A stretch of 64,000 bases of DNA from the NCBI GenBank assembly GCA_007449985.2, contig VIIQ02000737.1:186001-250000 (forward strand), given 5' to 3'. Below, one piece after another: positions 21,607-33,841 of the stretch. Positions within the stretch are counted from its first letter, which is position 1. The number at the start of each line of letters is the position of its first letter. This stretch comes from Desmodesmus armatus. Its lineage: Eukaryota; Chlorophyta; Chlorophyceae; Sphaeropleales; Scenedesmaceae. The notes below the pieces were generated by a model that did not search any database, was not told the origin of the DNA, and saw nothing but the letters and a program-made list of their open reading frames with translations. Made by a program: the position numbers and the translations under genes.

Positions 21607-24600
21607 ATGGCAGCGCCTGGCCTCCCCCTTGGGGCCATGGTGGGACACCAACAGCTGCTGCATCAGCAACAACTGGCAGCCAGAGCTGCTGGTGCTGGAC
21701 AGCCACAACGTCACCCTGCTGGTGGGGCAGCTGCACTCGTGGCGACCAGGCAGCCTGCTGGCTTCCAGGACGCAGCAGCAGCTGAGGCAAGCAAGCGTTT
21801 GGCTGCCAAGAAGCGCAAGGCTGCTGAGAAGCCGGTGCCAGAAAAGGTGAGTGAGCGTTTCCCACCAGGCAAGTGCAGTCTCCGCATTCCGCTGATCTTT
21901 ACTGGGCATTCCACTTCGGCCATATGCCAGACGTTATGCCTGTATCCTTGCAGCAGCTACTATGCTTCAGCACAGGCTGGGAGGTGGGCATGCCGCATGC
22001 TATGCCACACATCCATCATCCGGCATCATGCAGGGCTGTGCAGCTGGCCAGCAGCGGGGCAGGACTGCTCAGCCCTTGTGTTGGCGGTTCTTGATGCCCA
22101 GCCTGCTGTCCTGCAGGCCCTGCACCTGATTCCAGAGTCTCCACTTTTCAACAGCCTGGTCATGAAGGAGCACCATGTAGACGAGCTCATCAAGAAGCAG
22201 CGGCTTGAGCTGCAGGCAGCTGCCACCCCTTTGGAGTGCCCCGTGCACAAGCGCCTCCGTGTCTACATCTTCAGCACAAACAGCCACCAGCAGCGTGAAG
22301 CAGCGGGCACTGACGGGGCACAGCCAGGTCAAAAGCAGCAGCAAGGCAACAGTGGCGACAGCAGCAGCAGCAGTGCTGACGGCGGGGACCCCCCTCAGTG
22401 GACCCTCACGGTGTGGGGCAGGCTGGAGAACCCAGACCCTCCTGCAGCCCCAAGGCCTTCTCCTTCAGCGGCAGCCACATCAGCAGGTGCAGCAGGCGTC
22501 AGCACCAGCACTGCAGGAGTAGCAGCGTCAACGGCAGGAGCAGCAGCATCAGCTGCAGGAGGTGCAGCAGATGATGCCAGCGCCACCTCTGCAGGACCAG
22601 CAGCAGCAGCAGCAGGGAGTGTTGCGCCGGCAGCTCCTGCAGCCCCTGCAGTCAACGTCAGTGGGCTGCCGCCCCAGCCGCCAGCACAGCATGGTGTGCA
22701 GCATAAGCACCCTCTCAGTGGCTTCTTCAAGCGTGTCCAGTTTGAGCTGGACCCAGAGCAGTTCCCTGCAGACAACACCATCACGTGGGAGAAGCTGCAG
22801 CACAGGTGGGCACACATGTTAGTGCAGCCCACAGGGGCTGCGGGTTTCAACATGGGTGGACAGGAGCACAGGAGAGCTGCACATTTGCATGGGGCGGTTG
22901 AGTTGGAGTGTGGCTCTGTTGCCATTGGGCCCCAGCAGCAGTTGTTGGGTAAGAGCGTGCTGTAAGAATGGCAGCACTCTGCACAATGCTGCAGAGGCTG
23001 TCGATCAGTGCTGGTGGCTCTTTGTTGTTGACCGCATTGCAGCATTGCTGCCCCGGTGTTAGGGGGCGGCGGAGGCGGTGCTTGCAGCACAGGCTGTTCC
23101 AGATATTTACCTTGCCAGCTCCTCGTCACTCCTTGCGGCAATGTTAATATTTTTGTTTCAGAAGTGCCCAAAAGGGGCGCACCCCCCACCGCCTGGCCAC
23201 ACACAACTCAGCCAAGTTACCTCGACTGCCGGGGGCCGGAGGCAAGGGGAGTGCTATATGAGGTGTTTGCCTGTTCTGTTGCTGCCACCATGCGTGCGGC
23301 TGTGTTCCCAGGGGTCCCCACAGGGACAGGTTTGAGGTCAAGCGACTGGGCAGCCAGAGCACCAAGGTCACCATCACGTTTGAGCAGGACTTTGTGCCAC
23401 CCGTGTACAAGGTGGACCCGCAGCTGGCAGAGGTGAGCAGGCATTTGGCATGCCTGCTTAGGGAGGGCCTGAGAGCATCAGCTTGGGGTTGGGCACGCCT
23501 TATAAGGGAGGGCATGAGAGCATGCTTTGAGCATGCGTGCTTAGGGAGGGCATGAGAGCATCAGCTTGGGGAAATGCCTGCATATAAAGGAGGGCATGAG
23601 AGCATGATTCGGGCATGCCTACTTAGGGAGGGCATGAGAGCATCAGCTTGGGGTTGGTCATATCAGCTAGTGTGGCAACAGCTGTGCAAGCTGCAGTGTG
23701 GCAGGATACACTCACAGGCCCTCGTGCAAAGGTAAGGTAGTGTTTGTAGCCGTCAAGTAGGGTGGCTGAAGAGACACCACTCAGTTTGTTGGGAACCGGA
23801 CAGGGAGTGGTGGTCCAGTAATGGTTGGATAGACAGCCGAAAGTGGGGTGAAGTGTTGTGTAGTAAGCAGGCACTGTCTGGCACAAGGGAGGGGGTGTTA
23901 CTGCTTTCAAAGGCAGGATGGGTGTATACTACTGCTGGCGGTGTGTGCGGCTGTGCAGGTGCTGTGCATGCCCTTTGGGCAGCAACAGATGGTCATGATG
24001 CGGCTGTACAGCTACATCGTCAATGTCAAGCCCCAGGTGAGGGGCTGGTTACAGTCCTGCATCAATCACTGTGTGTATGCAGACAGCGGGCTGCTGCCAC
24101 CCTGTTGATGCACAGATCTTGGGCATTGCTTGTCATGCATGCTGATGGTTGGATCAGCAGCTGTGCGCTAGTCAATGGGGAGAGAGTGCTGATTCGAACA
24201 TGTTCCTAGGGTGGGCAGATGTTGGAGGTTGCACAGGGAACTTCAGATGTGTGCCTTTGCGCACTCTCTGTGTCTTGATGCACGTGCTTGCCGGTGGGGT
24301 GTCTTCATAACCTCAGGCTGGCTGATCCTTGACTTTCCTCATGGCAAACAAAGCAACAAGCAAACAGCAGCAGCCACGGCCACAGCCTCAGCCAAAACGT
24401 TTGCTTGCTGCTGTTGTCTGCAGCCTGACCTGTCCCAGCTGCAGTTGGATGACAAGCTGGGGGCGATCTTTGGCACCAACCAGATGTCAGCAGCAGCACT
24501 GCCGCAGGCCCTGGGGAGGCTGCTGCAGCCCCTGGAGCCCGTCACAGTCACACACACCATTGCGTAAGTAACCTGGCTCGCTGGCTAGTGCTGAGGTTGG

Positions 24601-25648
24601 GACTCTGCCCCCTGTACTGTACTGCGCTGTACTGTAAGTGCATGCATGAAGTGCTGAGTGACTGAAGTGCCAGGCGGTTCCTGCTCGCAGCAAGGCTTGG
24701 CTTGCCGCTGTGATGCAATACTGTTACTGGCTATGGTCCTGTGGGTGTGCCAACACCAGCTTGTCCGAATGGCGTCCATTGTTCAAGGGCAGGGCAGCCA
24801 CCGTGTGTGATCAGGGTTTGCTGTGGGTTCATGAACTTGTTGCTGTGCTCCGTTTCTGTTCGTGCTGACAGGATCAGTGGGCCCAGCCAGGTGACGTGTG
24901 TGGACTTTGATGTGCTGCTGCCAGTCAAGGTGCAGGAGAAGCTGGGGGTACCAGCCATCGACCCCCTGCTTGAAGACAAGCAGGTACTGATGGACGACTG
25001 CTATTGTCGAATATGCTGGAAGCCGCCCGTCTGCCAACCCTCCACGTGGCATGGCTGCTTAGTACAATTGAGTGCAGTACAAGTGTGTCAGGGCACAGCC
25101 TGAGGAGTCTCGAAGCAAGGGAGCCAGAGCCCTACGGGCTGTCCTTCACCACTTGCAGCTTTGTTCCTGAGGCGTCGCACATGCGGCCATGCATCTATGC
25201 ACACACTGCTGTTGGTGTAAGCTGCAAGCACCATGGTCATGGGTGACATCACAAGTGCAGAAAGCACTCAAGTGTGGTGTCCAGGGTACATGCTGCAAGC
25301 TTCGCTACATATCAGTATTGATATGTGTGGGCGTGCCCTGCAGTTTGAGGTGCTGGACCAGAAGGTGGATGCCAGCCTGGCGAAGCTGTTTGAGGCGCGG
25401 CGCAGGAGGGACATGTACCTGGGCTTTGCTGAGGACCCTGTGGCCTTCCTCAACACCATCATCGCATCACAGGTCAGCAGAGCCAAGGCGTGGCTCAAAG
25501 GCGCCTTGAGTCATGACAAGATCCTTGCTGTTGGCGGCTGAATGGCATTCGTGAGCTGTGCAGTTGCCTCTGCTGCGTAGAAACAGTGGTGCCTTCAGTT
25601 GGCTGCCGGTTTGGCCGCAGGCAATGTCAGTCTGAGGCAGTTGCTTCT

Positions 25649-25682
<34 letters not shown>

Positions 25683-25917
25683 CAGTGTAGTGGAGTCATG
25701 ACTGAGAGGCAACAGTGTGTCGATATGCTGCTGCTTCTGCTGGTGTGCCGTGCAGGCGCGGGAGCTGCGTGTGACACGCAACAACCAGGTAGCGATCGAG
25801 CGCCGCACAGACTTATTCAAGGACAAATGGGTCGACGAGGCGGCGCTGCGGTACTTGGGACGCAAGAGCAAGCAGGAAGGAATGTTCCCAGCACTCCCTG
25901 CACCGCAGGGACAGTGA
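21607..25917 (+). CDS. SWP73: SWP73/BAF60 subunit of SWI/SNF chromatin remodeller
   Basis: Nuclear accessory subunit (SMARCD/BAF60, plant CHC) that links SWI/SNF to transcription factors. Exons 21607-21846, 22117-22805, 23324-23432, 23959-24036, 24424-24563, 24872-24983, 25344-25472 and 25756-25917 close to 552 aa. The N-terminus is Gln/Ala-rich and ends in a basic cluster (SKRLAAKKRKAAEKP). Then come the conserved IPESPLFNSLV...VDELIKKQRLELQ, KRLRVYIFST, WTLTVWGRLE, GFFKRVQFELDPEQFPADN, and RDRFEVKRLG (family TDGFQVKRPG). The SWIB region is VDPQLAEVLCMPFGQQQMVM through DDKLGAIFGTNQM. The C-terminal helical part includes YLGFAEDPVAFLNTIIASQ. A ~130-residue Ala/Ser/Gln-rich insert in exon 2 (about residues 185-275) is not in plant or animal orthologues. 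One further small exon between 21847 and 22116 is possible. Confidence 0.9.
23458..23657. repeat. Intronic minisatellite, five units
   Basis: The core AGGGAGGGC(A/C)TGAGAGCAT starts near 23460, 23503, 23543, 23588 and 23624. Alternate units share the extension CAGCTTGGGG, giving a basic period near 41 bp and a higher-order period near 82 bp. It lies in a SWP73 intron. Confidence 0.8.
25651..25679 (+). repeat. (CTG)n microsatellite in last SWP73 intron
   Basis: Nine to ten uninterrupted CTG triplets about 75 bp before the last acceptor, in intronic sequence. Confidence 0.9.
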
Positions 25918-26914
25918 TGCAGCTCATGGAGGCAGTACAGCAGGCGCTGTGTTGCAGCAGGCATTAGTAGCAGGCAACATGTATCATAGGATGTACACAC
26001 AGTCCAGGTAGGGCTGTAGCCTTGAGCGACGTTTGGGGTGCTGCATGCAGCTTGCAGCAGCGGGTGAGGCATTGATGGACAGAGCATGCTGTATTCGTAC
26101 ACAATTTGGCAGGGATTGCCCCCTGGGATGCGTGCCGCACTGGTCAGCCTGGTTGCATTCAAGGGGCGCCAGCGTGTAAAGAGTGGGCAGGCAGTCTGTG
26201 TGTGATAGCGCAGCCGCCCACGCAATCTGCATCTTCTCAAGGTTGAGACTTGGATGGGGCAAGGTGTACTGTTGAGCCTGGGGTGGGGGAAGGGGAGGGG
26301 AGTGCCTTTAGAAGCCTGCACACGCAATCATTCATATGCAAGATCCAGTTTTTTTGTACAACAGTAATCATTCACATCGCTCTTCTTGGCAGCAAGGAGC
26401 AAAGTCAGCCAAAGCGGCATCACCCCCACCGGGCCAGCTTGGCGCCATGCAGGAATAAAACTCTGGCATGCCGGCAGGGAGCATCATCTGCTGAGACTGA
26501 CGGGCAGGGTGTCCGAGCTTTCTCTCAAACATCACTCCCGTCTGGTGGGGATGCAGTTCTTTCTCAGTCTGAAACGGCAGATACTTACGTGTAGATACTT
26601 ATGACGAGATAGGTCCGACTGGAACAAGTCTCGAAGCGCCATGTTGCATGCAAAAAGCAAACATAGACACCATGTAAGATTGTCTACGCGTCACAAACCC
26701 GCTGCAAGATGTCTTGTCGGCGAGAGAAATCCCACAGTTGACAACTGCCACTGTCACAGAATCCATTCCAGATACAGGCAGGAAATGTGGCCGGGGCCCA
26801 GCAATTCCCGTGTTCCATGGTTCTCTACCACGAAAGGACGTACTATCATGCGCTACAATCGCAAAAGGTGTCCAGTCACAAAAACTTTTTCGGGCTGGTG
26901 GTCCAGGCCCCTGA
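25918..26914. other. Intergenic / SWP73 3' UTR and MYB promoter
   Basis: A TGTAA at about 26174 could be the SWP73 poly(A) signal. The remainder is upstream of the MYB start, with no supported coding region. Confidence 0.5.
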
Positions 26915-29900
26915 ATGGATGGTGGTGGGGAGACGGGGGCGTGTGCACCAGTTGTTAGCACGATAGCAAGCCTGCCCTGCTTTTCAGGCCTGGCGACAGA
27001 GGGGCTCAGCAGTGAGCAAGGCCTGGCCAGCACAAGCGACCTGCTGCTGGAATCCTCCAAAGGGGGAAAGGTAAGCAGTGATTGCTCGTTTGCTTGCAGC
27101 AGCTGGCGCGTCTGTATGGGCCAATCTTGAGATACACCATCGACACTTTTCGGCATGCAGGCCCGCAAGCCATACACAATCAGCAAAGCGCGTGAGCGCT
27201 GGTCTGATGAGGAACATCAACGCTTTGTTGAAGCAGTGCGTCTGCACGGCCGCGCCTGGCGAAAGATTGAGGGTGAGGTGGATGGGTACACAGCCAACAG
27301 GATGGGTACACAGCTAACAGGATGGGTACACAGCAAGACTCAGCCCAGTGCCACGTGGTCTTCTGTTGTTTGCTGATGGTATCAGTTGTTGTTGCTGTCT
27401 GCAGAGCACATTGGCACCAAGACAGCAGTGCAGATACGCAGTCATGCTCAGAAGTTTTTCAACAAGCTGGAGAAGAAAAAGGAGGCGGGCCAGCAGCCTG
27501 ACAAAGGTAGGAACACCAGATGTGGCGGCATCCTTTTCTCAGCAACTTCAAGCAGCTGCAACATGGGGGCATCGGCGATCCTGCAGCCTGTTGCTTCTGC
27601 TGAGTCAGACGGAGTTTGCCGTAGGCTTGGGCAGACACCATGTGAAGCAGCATCTGCTTCGAGTCTGAGGTTTACAATGCCTGAGTTGTTTGCGCATCTC
27701 TGCTGTTATGCGCAGACGAGGACATAGCTATCCCACCCCCGCGCCCCAAGCGCAAGCCCAGCAAGCCTTACCCTCGCAAGGATGGCATCAGCAGCTCGGG
27801 CCTCACTGGCACCAGTCAGCTTCAGGTCTCCAGCCAGATGCCATCCAACAGCCAGCTGCCTCCAGGGCTGCAGTCGGCACTGGCGCAGCAGCTCTTCATG
27901 CAGCCGCAGTCGCAGCAGCAATCGCAGCCGCAGGGGCTGTTCCAGCAGCAGCTGCCTGCACAGCAGGCGTCCCCATTCGGGCTGCCGCAGTCCCTGGGCA
28001 TGGAGGGTCTCCTGCACAACTTTGACAGCCTCACTACTGCCAACAGCCTCGCCTCCGGCCACCAGCAGCAGCAGCAGGCCAAGCCGCAGGCGCAGGCGCA
28101 GCAGCACCCTGGCGAGGTCACAGACGCGACAGTTGCCGCAGTCACGGCCGCAGCCTCTGCAGCAGCTGCAGCAGCAGCAGCAGCCGTGGTTGCAGCAGCA
28201 GGACAGGAGGTGCAGATGCACATGCAGGCCCACCCGCCCAGCTGCTTCCCCTTCTTCGGCCTGCCGCCCTCCGCCTTTGCTCAGCTGTCCCCAGTAGATC
28301 CAGCTCTAGATGAAGCTGTGATGGCTGCAGAGCAGGCCGCTGCAGCAACCGCAGCGGCATACCGCTTTGGTGGCAGTGCAGCAGCTGCACAGGCAGCGGC
28401 CGCAGCGGCGGCAGCACCTGCCTTGGCTGCAGTGAATGCAGTAGCAGCTGCTGCTGCTGAGGAGGAGGACATGGAGGAGGATGGTGCTGGTGGTGACAAG
28501 GCCCTAGTGGAGGCGACAGGCACCACCGACGGCACACACATCTCAGCCAATGCACAGCTGCGGGGCAGTGACGGCGACAGGTGGGTCAATGGATGCGCGC
28601 GGACTGTGCTTTATGCTTGGTGGTGCCAGAGCGGCAGTTTGCAGTTGCATGCGTGTTGTGGCCTGCAACACACTGCATCGACGCCCTGTGTGAATCAGTC
28701 ATGGCTGGGCTGTGGGAAAGCTTATACAGGTCAGGCACGCACCATGCAGACCGCATCTCCAGGGTTTAATGCTCAGGGTGTGAAACGAATGGTGACCCTG
28801 GTCTTCAGCAGCACCAACAGCTTGCCAGGGTTGCGCAGCTTAGTGCTTGGAGTCAAAGCTGTGCCAAAGTTTGTTCTCCGCTGCGTGCTCCACTGTTGGC
28901 CTCCCTGCAGTGCCTGCTCCCGTGAGACTGACAACCAGGACCCCGATGTAGAGGTCAACATGGACGTCACCTGGCAAGGCAAGCTGCATGAGCAGCAGCA
29001 ACACAGCCTGCAACACGGTGCAGCGAGCCCTTCAGCTGCTGCTGCTCGTGGCATGGCTGGCTCAGCAGGGGCTGGTGCCTTCGACCCCAGCGCCCTGCAA
29101 TGGGGCCTGGGCGCTGGAGGGCCTGGTGCTGCTGCTGTGCAGGATGCTGCCGCTGCTGCCAGCAGCATGCTGGCGGCACTGGGGCCTGCCCAAGTGCTGG
29201 CGCTGCTCAGCAACCCAATGTACCTGGGTGAGTGAACCTGGGAAATCGGTTGTTGCTTTGAACTCTGGCATTGAGAGTTGTGTGGGTGTGCTGCGGTGCA
29301 GGAGAGTTTTATGGTGGCGCCGCCTTGATTAGTTTGCTGGGTTGGTTCGTTGCATGGGCGACCTTCAGCTTGCGTGCATCATGTTATGCTTTCCTGGCCC
29401 TTCACCGCAGTCACCCTGCCTTCCCTGTACTAAGAGGCAACTTGCGCGTGCCAGCCATCCAGTCAGCAAAGTCCTTTTGTACTCTTGCGCTGACCCACGT
29501 GTTGCGTCTGCCTCGCGTCTGTGTGTTTTCCATCCCCACCTGCAGCCGCCGCCAATCAGCACTTCAACCAACAAGCGCTTGCCGCAGGCGCATCGCATGG
29601 AGGTGGTGGCCACACAGCCTACACGAGCCACCTGCCTTCAGGAGCTGCTGCAGGCCGCAGCGGCGGCCCTGGTGGCGCAGGTGATGGTGGCACAAGCACG
29701 CGCACCAAGAGCCGCCGCACTGCTCCGTCGGTCAACAGCGGCAGCACTGGCCCGCCTGTTGGTGCCAAGCGCGAGCATGAGGAGGGGATCGAGGAGGATG
29801 CACCTGCTGCCAAGAAGGTAAGCTGTGGACAAGCATGGGGACGATCACATTTCCCGCCTTTTTGCACAGGATTGTGCACAATCCTGCGCTGGGTTTCCCT

Positions 29901-32208
29901 CGCGGTCTTTCGTGGCATGCTGTTCTGCATTGCATACGTTGCACCGTCCTGATGGCTACACAGCTGCCACATGTTGCGCAAGGGTGTGCGCCTTGCCTTC
30001 AGTGATATTGTTCTCAATGACGCAACAATGCTTGTGTATGGCTGTGGGTCCCTTTTCACTAACAAGGCATGTGCTTGCTTTTTCCTGTCACTCCCCGCAG
30101 GTCGTGCGTGAGGTCAGCGATGCTGATGATGAGATGGGCATGCAGGTTTCGCCCGGCAGTCCCTCCATCCAGGACAAGCAGCTGAAGACAGCCAGCCAGC
30201 CGAGCAACACGAACGGCAACACCAGCGGCTCCAATGAGAGTGACGGCAGCAAGCGGCGCCAGGGCACCACACAGGGCGAGGGCAGCAACCCCACCAGCGT
30301 GAAGGACAGCAACACCGCCACACAAACCAACGGCTGCAGTGGTGAGTACTGCATTTTTTTTGCGCTATTGCTAGGATTGCCCGACTGGTTTGCTTGCGCA
30401 AGGGCGGTTTGTTGGCTGCGTAGCATCGTGCTGTACAGCAACGGCTGGCACATGGGTCCAGTCCATGGTGGCAGCACTCCTGGTATGAAGGTGTCCCATT
30501 GTTGACAAGGCCACCCAGAACTGCCCGCATTATGTTTCTGCTAGAGACCTTCCAGTGCTTTGCCAGCTTTATGACTGTGGTGGTCGACATTACAGGAGGT
30601 CGGCGTCACAGGAAGCTGCGTCATCGGCATGTAGCTGACCGAGTGTCGCCTGCATGTTGCCTCGTATTTGTTCTGCTTTCTTCCACAGGAAATGGGAGTG
30701 GCAACGGTCATGCCAATGGCAACGGCACCAGTGGTAACGGCACCAGTGCCTTCCACCCCGTGGGCCACCACCACGGCCATGCCCACACCCACCAGCACAA
30801 CAACCAGCCAGGCAGTGCCCGCGGTCGGCCCAAGACCCACAGCAGCAGTACTCCTGTTGCAGCAACAGTCACCAAGACCTCTGCCGGCCACCACCACAGT
30901 GCCGGCCACCACCATCACCACCACCCCAGCACACAGCAGGGTGGCGGGGGTGCAGAGGGCAGCAACGGTGGCAATGGCATGAGCGGGACGAACAACGGCA
31001 TGAGCGGGACGAACAACGGCAGCGGTACCTCTGGTAGGGATGAGGGCCGCTCTAGCAGCGATCTGGAAGGGCCTACCCAGCAGCAGCTGCTGCAGAGGCA
31101 CCAGCTGCAGCAGGAGCAGCAGGCAGCGGAGGAAGACACTGCAGGAGGGCAGCTGCAGCAGCAGCCGGCCCAGCAGGACAACACCCCCGCTGCCCAGCTG
31201 CAGGCGCTGCTTGCCAGTCTACACGGCATGTGTGGGGCGTCGCCCTTGATGCAAGCATACGGTGCTGCGGCAGCGGCCGCGGCACAGCAGATGCTGGCCA
31301 GCGCGCTGCAGCACCTGCCCAACGGTGCTGCTGTTGGCGGCGCTGACCTGCAGCAGCAGCACGCTGCCAGCCAGCTGTTGGCCGTCCTGCAGCAGCAGCT
31401 GGCGCAGGGCGGCAGCAATGTCTCCCAGCTGCAGCAGCAGCTGCATTTGCAGGCTGCAGGGTCGCAGGGCTTTGCGCCCTGGCATGGCGACGCCACTCAG
31501 GCGCCCTTGGCCTTTGCTGGGGGTGGCGGGAGCCTTATGGGCGGGGCTGCTGCTGCTGGGCTGCATGCTTTAGGTCAGCAAGCCGTGGCAGCACAGACAG
31601 CTGATGCTACAGCCAGCGCACAGCTGGCGGCAGCGGCAGCTGGCCTGATGGGGCTTGGCGGGGCCGGCTGGGGTGGTGGCGTGGCAGCGAGTGCTGGCAT
31701 GGGCGCCCGCGCGGGCGTGAACCTTCCTGTCAACCCTTACGCACAGGTGGCTGGCCTGCAGCAGCAGCAGCAATACCAGCAGAGACAGTCGTTGAACAGT
31801 GCTACTGCAGCGGCAGCAGCAGCAGCCTCTGCTGCGGCCAACGCTGCTGGCAGCTTCCCTGGGGTCATGCAGCAGAGCGGTGGGGGGCAGGTCGCTGCAG
31901 CAGCAGTTGCCGCTGCCGCCGCTGCACAGCAACAGCTGCATGCTGGCTTTAACATGAGTGCTGGACAGCATGCTCAGCACGGTGCGTTTGGCAGTATGTC
32001 AGCTGCAGCAGCAGCAGCTGCTGCCGCGTTGGGAGGTTTTTCTGAGCTTTCGGGCCTGGAGCTGCTGTCCAGGGCTGCACAGTCTGCAGGGGCTTTAGGA
32101 GGAGGGGACTCTGGGGGTGTTGGAGGCATGAGTCGGAGACAGATGCGAGCGTCTAGGTCGAGTGATCAGGAGGTGCCGAAATCAAGAAGGCCCACCCAGA
32201 CTCTGTGA
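26915..32208 (+). CDS. CCA1/LHY/RVE-type single-MYB transcription factor, very large
   Basis: Plant-lineage clock and output regulator type that binds evening-element-like DNA. Exons 26915-27070, 27161-27272, 27405-27506, 27716-28580, 28911-29227, 29546-29817, 30101-30341 and 30689-32208 close to 1194 aa. Residues ~53-115 form the MYB: RKPYTISKARERWSDEEHQR, FVEAVRLHGRAWRKIEEHIG, TKTAVQIRSHAQKFFNKLEK. The SHAQKFF helix 3 is typical of CCA1/RVE. Directly after it comes IPPPRPKRKPSKPYPRK, the LCL/RVE signature. The remaining ~1050 residues are low-complexity (poly-Gln, poly-Ala, Gly, and His clusters such as GHHHSAGHHHHHHP). No second folded domain was found. In Chlamydomonas the comparable clock gene is ROC40; orthology is an inference. 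The ATG at 26915 is the first in frame with the acidic leader. Confidence 0.9.
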
Positions 32209-32324
32209 GGTGCAGCGGCACGCTTGCGGGTTGTCGCGATGCACTGCCGTCAATGATTGTCTTTGTGCAGTCGTCTGAAAATGCATGTTGGTTGTGTTGG
32301 TGAGCGCGCATAAGGTGTCTGTCC

Positions 32325-32512
32325 TGTGGTGCACGTCACATGCAGTTGCTTCCAGGTTCCTTCATGTGCTGCGCGTTCTGCAGGCATCATGTTTGGGATA
32401 GGGATAAGGAGACATCTGTATCCTGTGGTGCACGGCACATGCAGTTGCTTCCAGGTTCCTTCATGTGCTGCGTCTCCTGCAGGCATCATGTTTGGGATAA
32501 GGATAAGGACAC
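32325..32512. repeat. Tandem duplication, period about 98 bp
   Basis: Two adjacent copies share GTGGTGCACG(T/G)CACATGCAG, CTTCCAGGTTCCTTCATGTG and GCAGGCATCATGTTTGGGAT with few mismatches, downstream of the MYB stop. Confidence 0.85.
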
Positions 32513-33189
32513 ATGCTGTAGGAATTCAAGGCAGGGTGCTACTTGGCCCCTTTTGTGCCATATGATTGCATTTTGGTGGGTTGGGTGCTCACTTGTGCTA
32601 GCACAGGGGTCCAGCCCTGTGTGGGGTGTTTGCAGCTTGGACAGAAGCATTTGCTCTATCTGTTTGAGATTGGGGACTCTTTTATGCCTGGTGACTCTTT
32701 GGGCTTCCTGGCCCCTTCTTGCCATGCCTTGGGGTATTGGAGCATGCAGGAAAGCCCTCCTGGTACCCGCTGCTTCATTCTTGTGCGTGTGTTGTGAGAT
32801 ATGGGGGTTGTGGCCCATGTGCCTGTGCGGTTTTGGAACGGAACAAGGACTCCTGTTGCCTATGCGGCTCTGGGGAATCGGTGTAGCGTTGTTCGGGTGT
32901 GTGTGCCTGCATGAGAGTGCTCAACTCCTGCTGCTGCACTAGCAGTCCAACCTGGTAGATGCCTGGGGATGAAACGTATGTTGGCGGCAGCTTTTTGCAT
33001 CTGGGCGTGTGTTGCGGTGTGCTGTCGGCTGGTGTGCCAGAGTGCAGCTGTCATTCGGGTTTCCTTTCGCGGAGCGAGCGATTCTTGGTATTCCACTGCG
33101 CCTGTGGCAGTGGGCGGCAGCTGGCAGAGAGTGCGAGGGTGTCATTGTGAGACAGAGGAACGGCTGTCAGGCCTGCTTGCCGTGGCACA

Positions 33190-33325
33190 GCGAAGGTCAT
33201 GGGCTTGAGGCCTGTGGCAATGAGAGCCGAGTGGTGCGCAAGAGGTCATGGGCGAATTGAGCCCGTGGCAACAAGAGCAGAGAGGTGCGCAAGAGGTCAT
33301 GGGCGCGTTTAGAGCCTGTGGCAAA
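33190..33325. repeat. Three-unit tandem repeat, period about 53 bp
   Basis: Each unit has AGGTCATGGGC, then GCC(T/C)GTGGCAA and a GAGAGG/GTGCGCAAG-like end. Mismatches grow across the three units. Confidence 0.7.
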
Positions 33326-33794
33326 CAGAGGCGATTTGTGTGGAGAGCTCTCCTTGATCCACTGGATGAGCCCAATGGACAGAGGGGAATTGAGCGGAGA
33401 ACGAGGGGAGGGTGAGACAAGGAGCGGTGTGCGTGCGTGTCTGCGTGGTTCTATGTGTGTGTGTGGCTGGGAGGTGTGCAGTGTGTGCTGCTGGCGCTGG
33501 TGGCACTTGGTTGTGACAGATGCCGCGATGCCATGCCCTGTGCTTTTGCGTGAAGCCTTCCTGAGGGTGGGTGGCTGGGGTTCCTTGAACCATAACACCG
33601 TGCTCTGTGGGACAACGTGTGTTGGTGGTGTGCAGTGTGCGTGGATTGAGCTGGGTCAGTTTGTGGAGTATTACGCGAGCAGTCATCTGTCCTGTGCGCA
33701 TGGCAATGGTGGTTCATGGTGTGATTGGGACAGCGCTCCCTTTAGATGAGTTGTGCGCGCAGCAAAACGCTGTGTTGATGTACCGTGTACCGTG

Positions 33795-33841
33795 AGCAGC
33801 ACTTGTCAACAGCTGTGCAGCACTTGTCAACAGCTGTGCTT
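33795..33841. repeat. 23-bp perfect tandem duplication
   Basis: GCAGCACTTGTCAACAGCTGTG is repeated immediately with no change, followed by two close CTGACAGGTTG copies. Confidence 0.8.

Noticed and set aside
23458..23657. Regularly spaced repeats resembling a CRISPR array
   Set aside because: Repeats are imperfect, spacers are near-identical to one another, and the setting is a eukaryotic intron.
30915..31496. Long minus-strand frame rich in Ala/Cys/Ser opposite the last MYB exon
   Set aside because: A shadow of the CAG/GCA-rich coding strand; composition is fully explained by reverse-complemented Gln/Ala codons.
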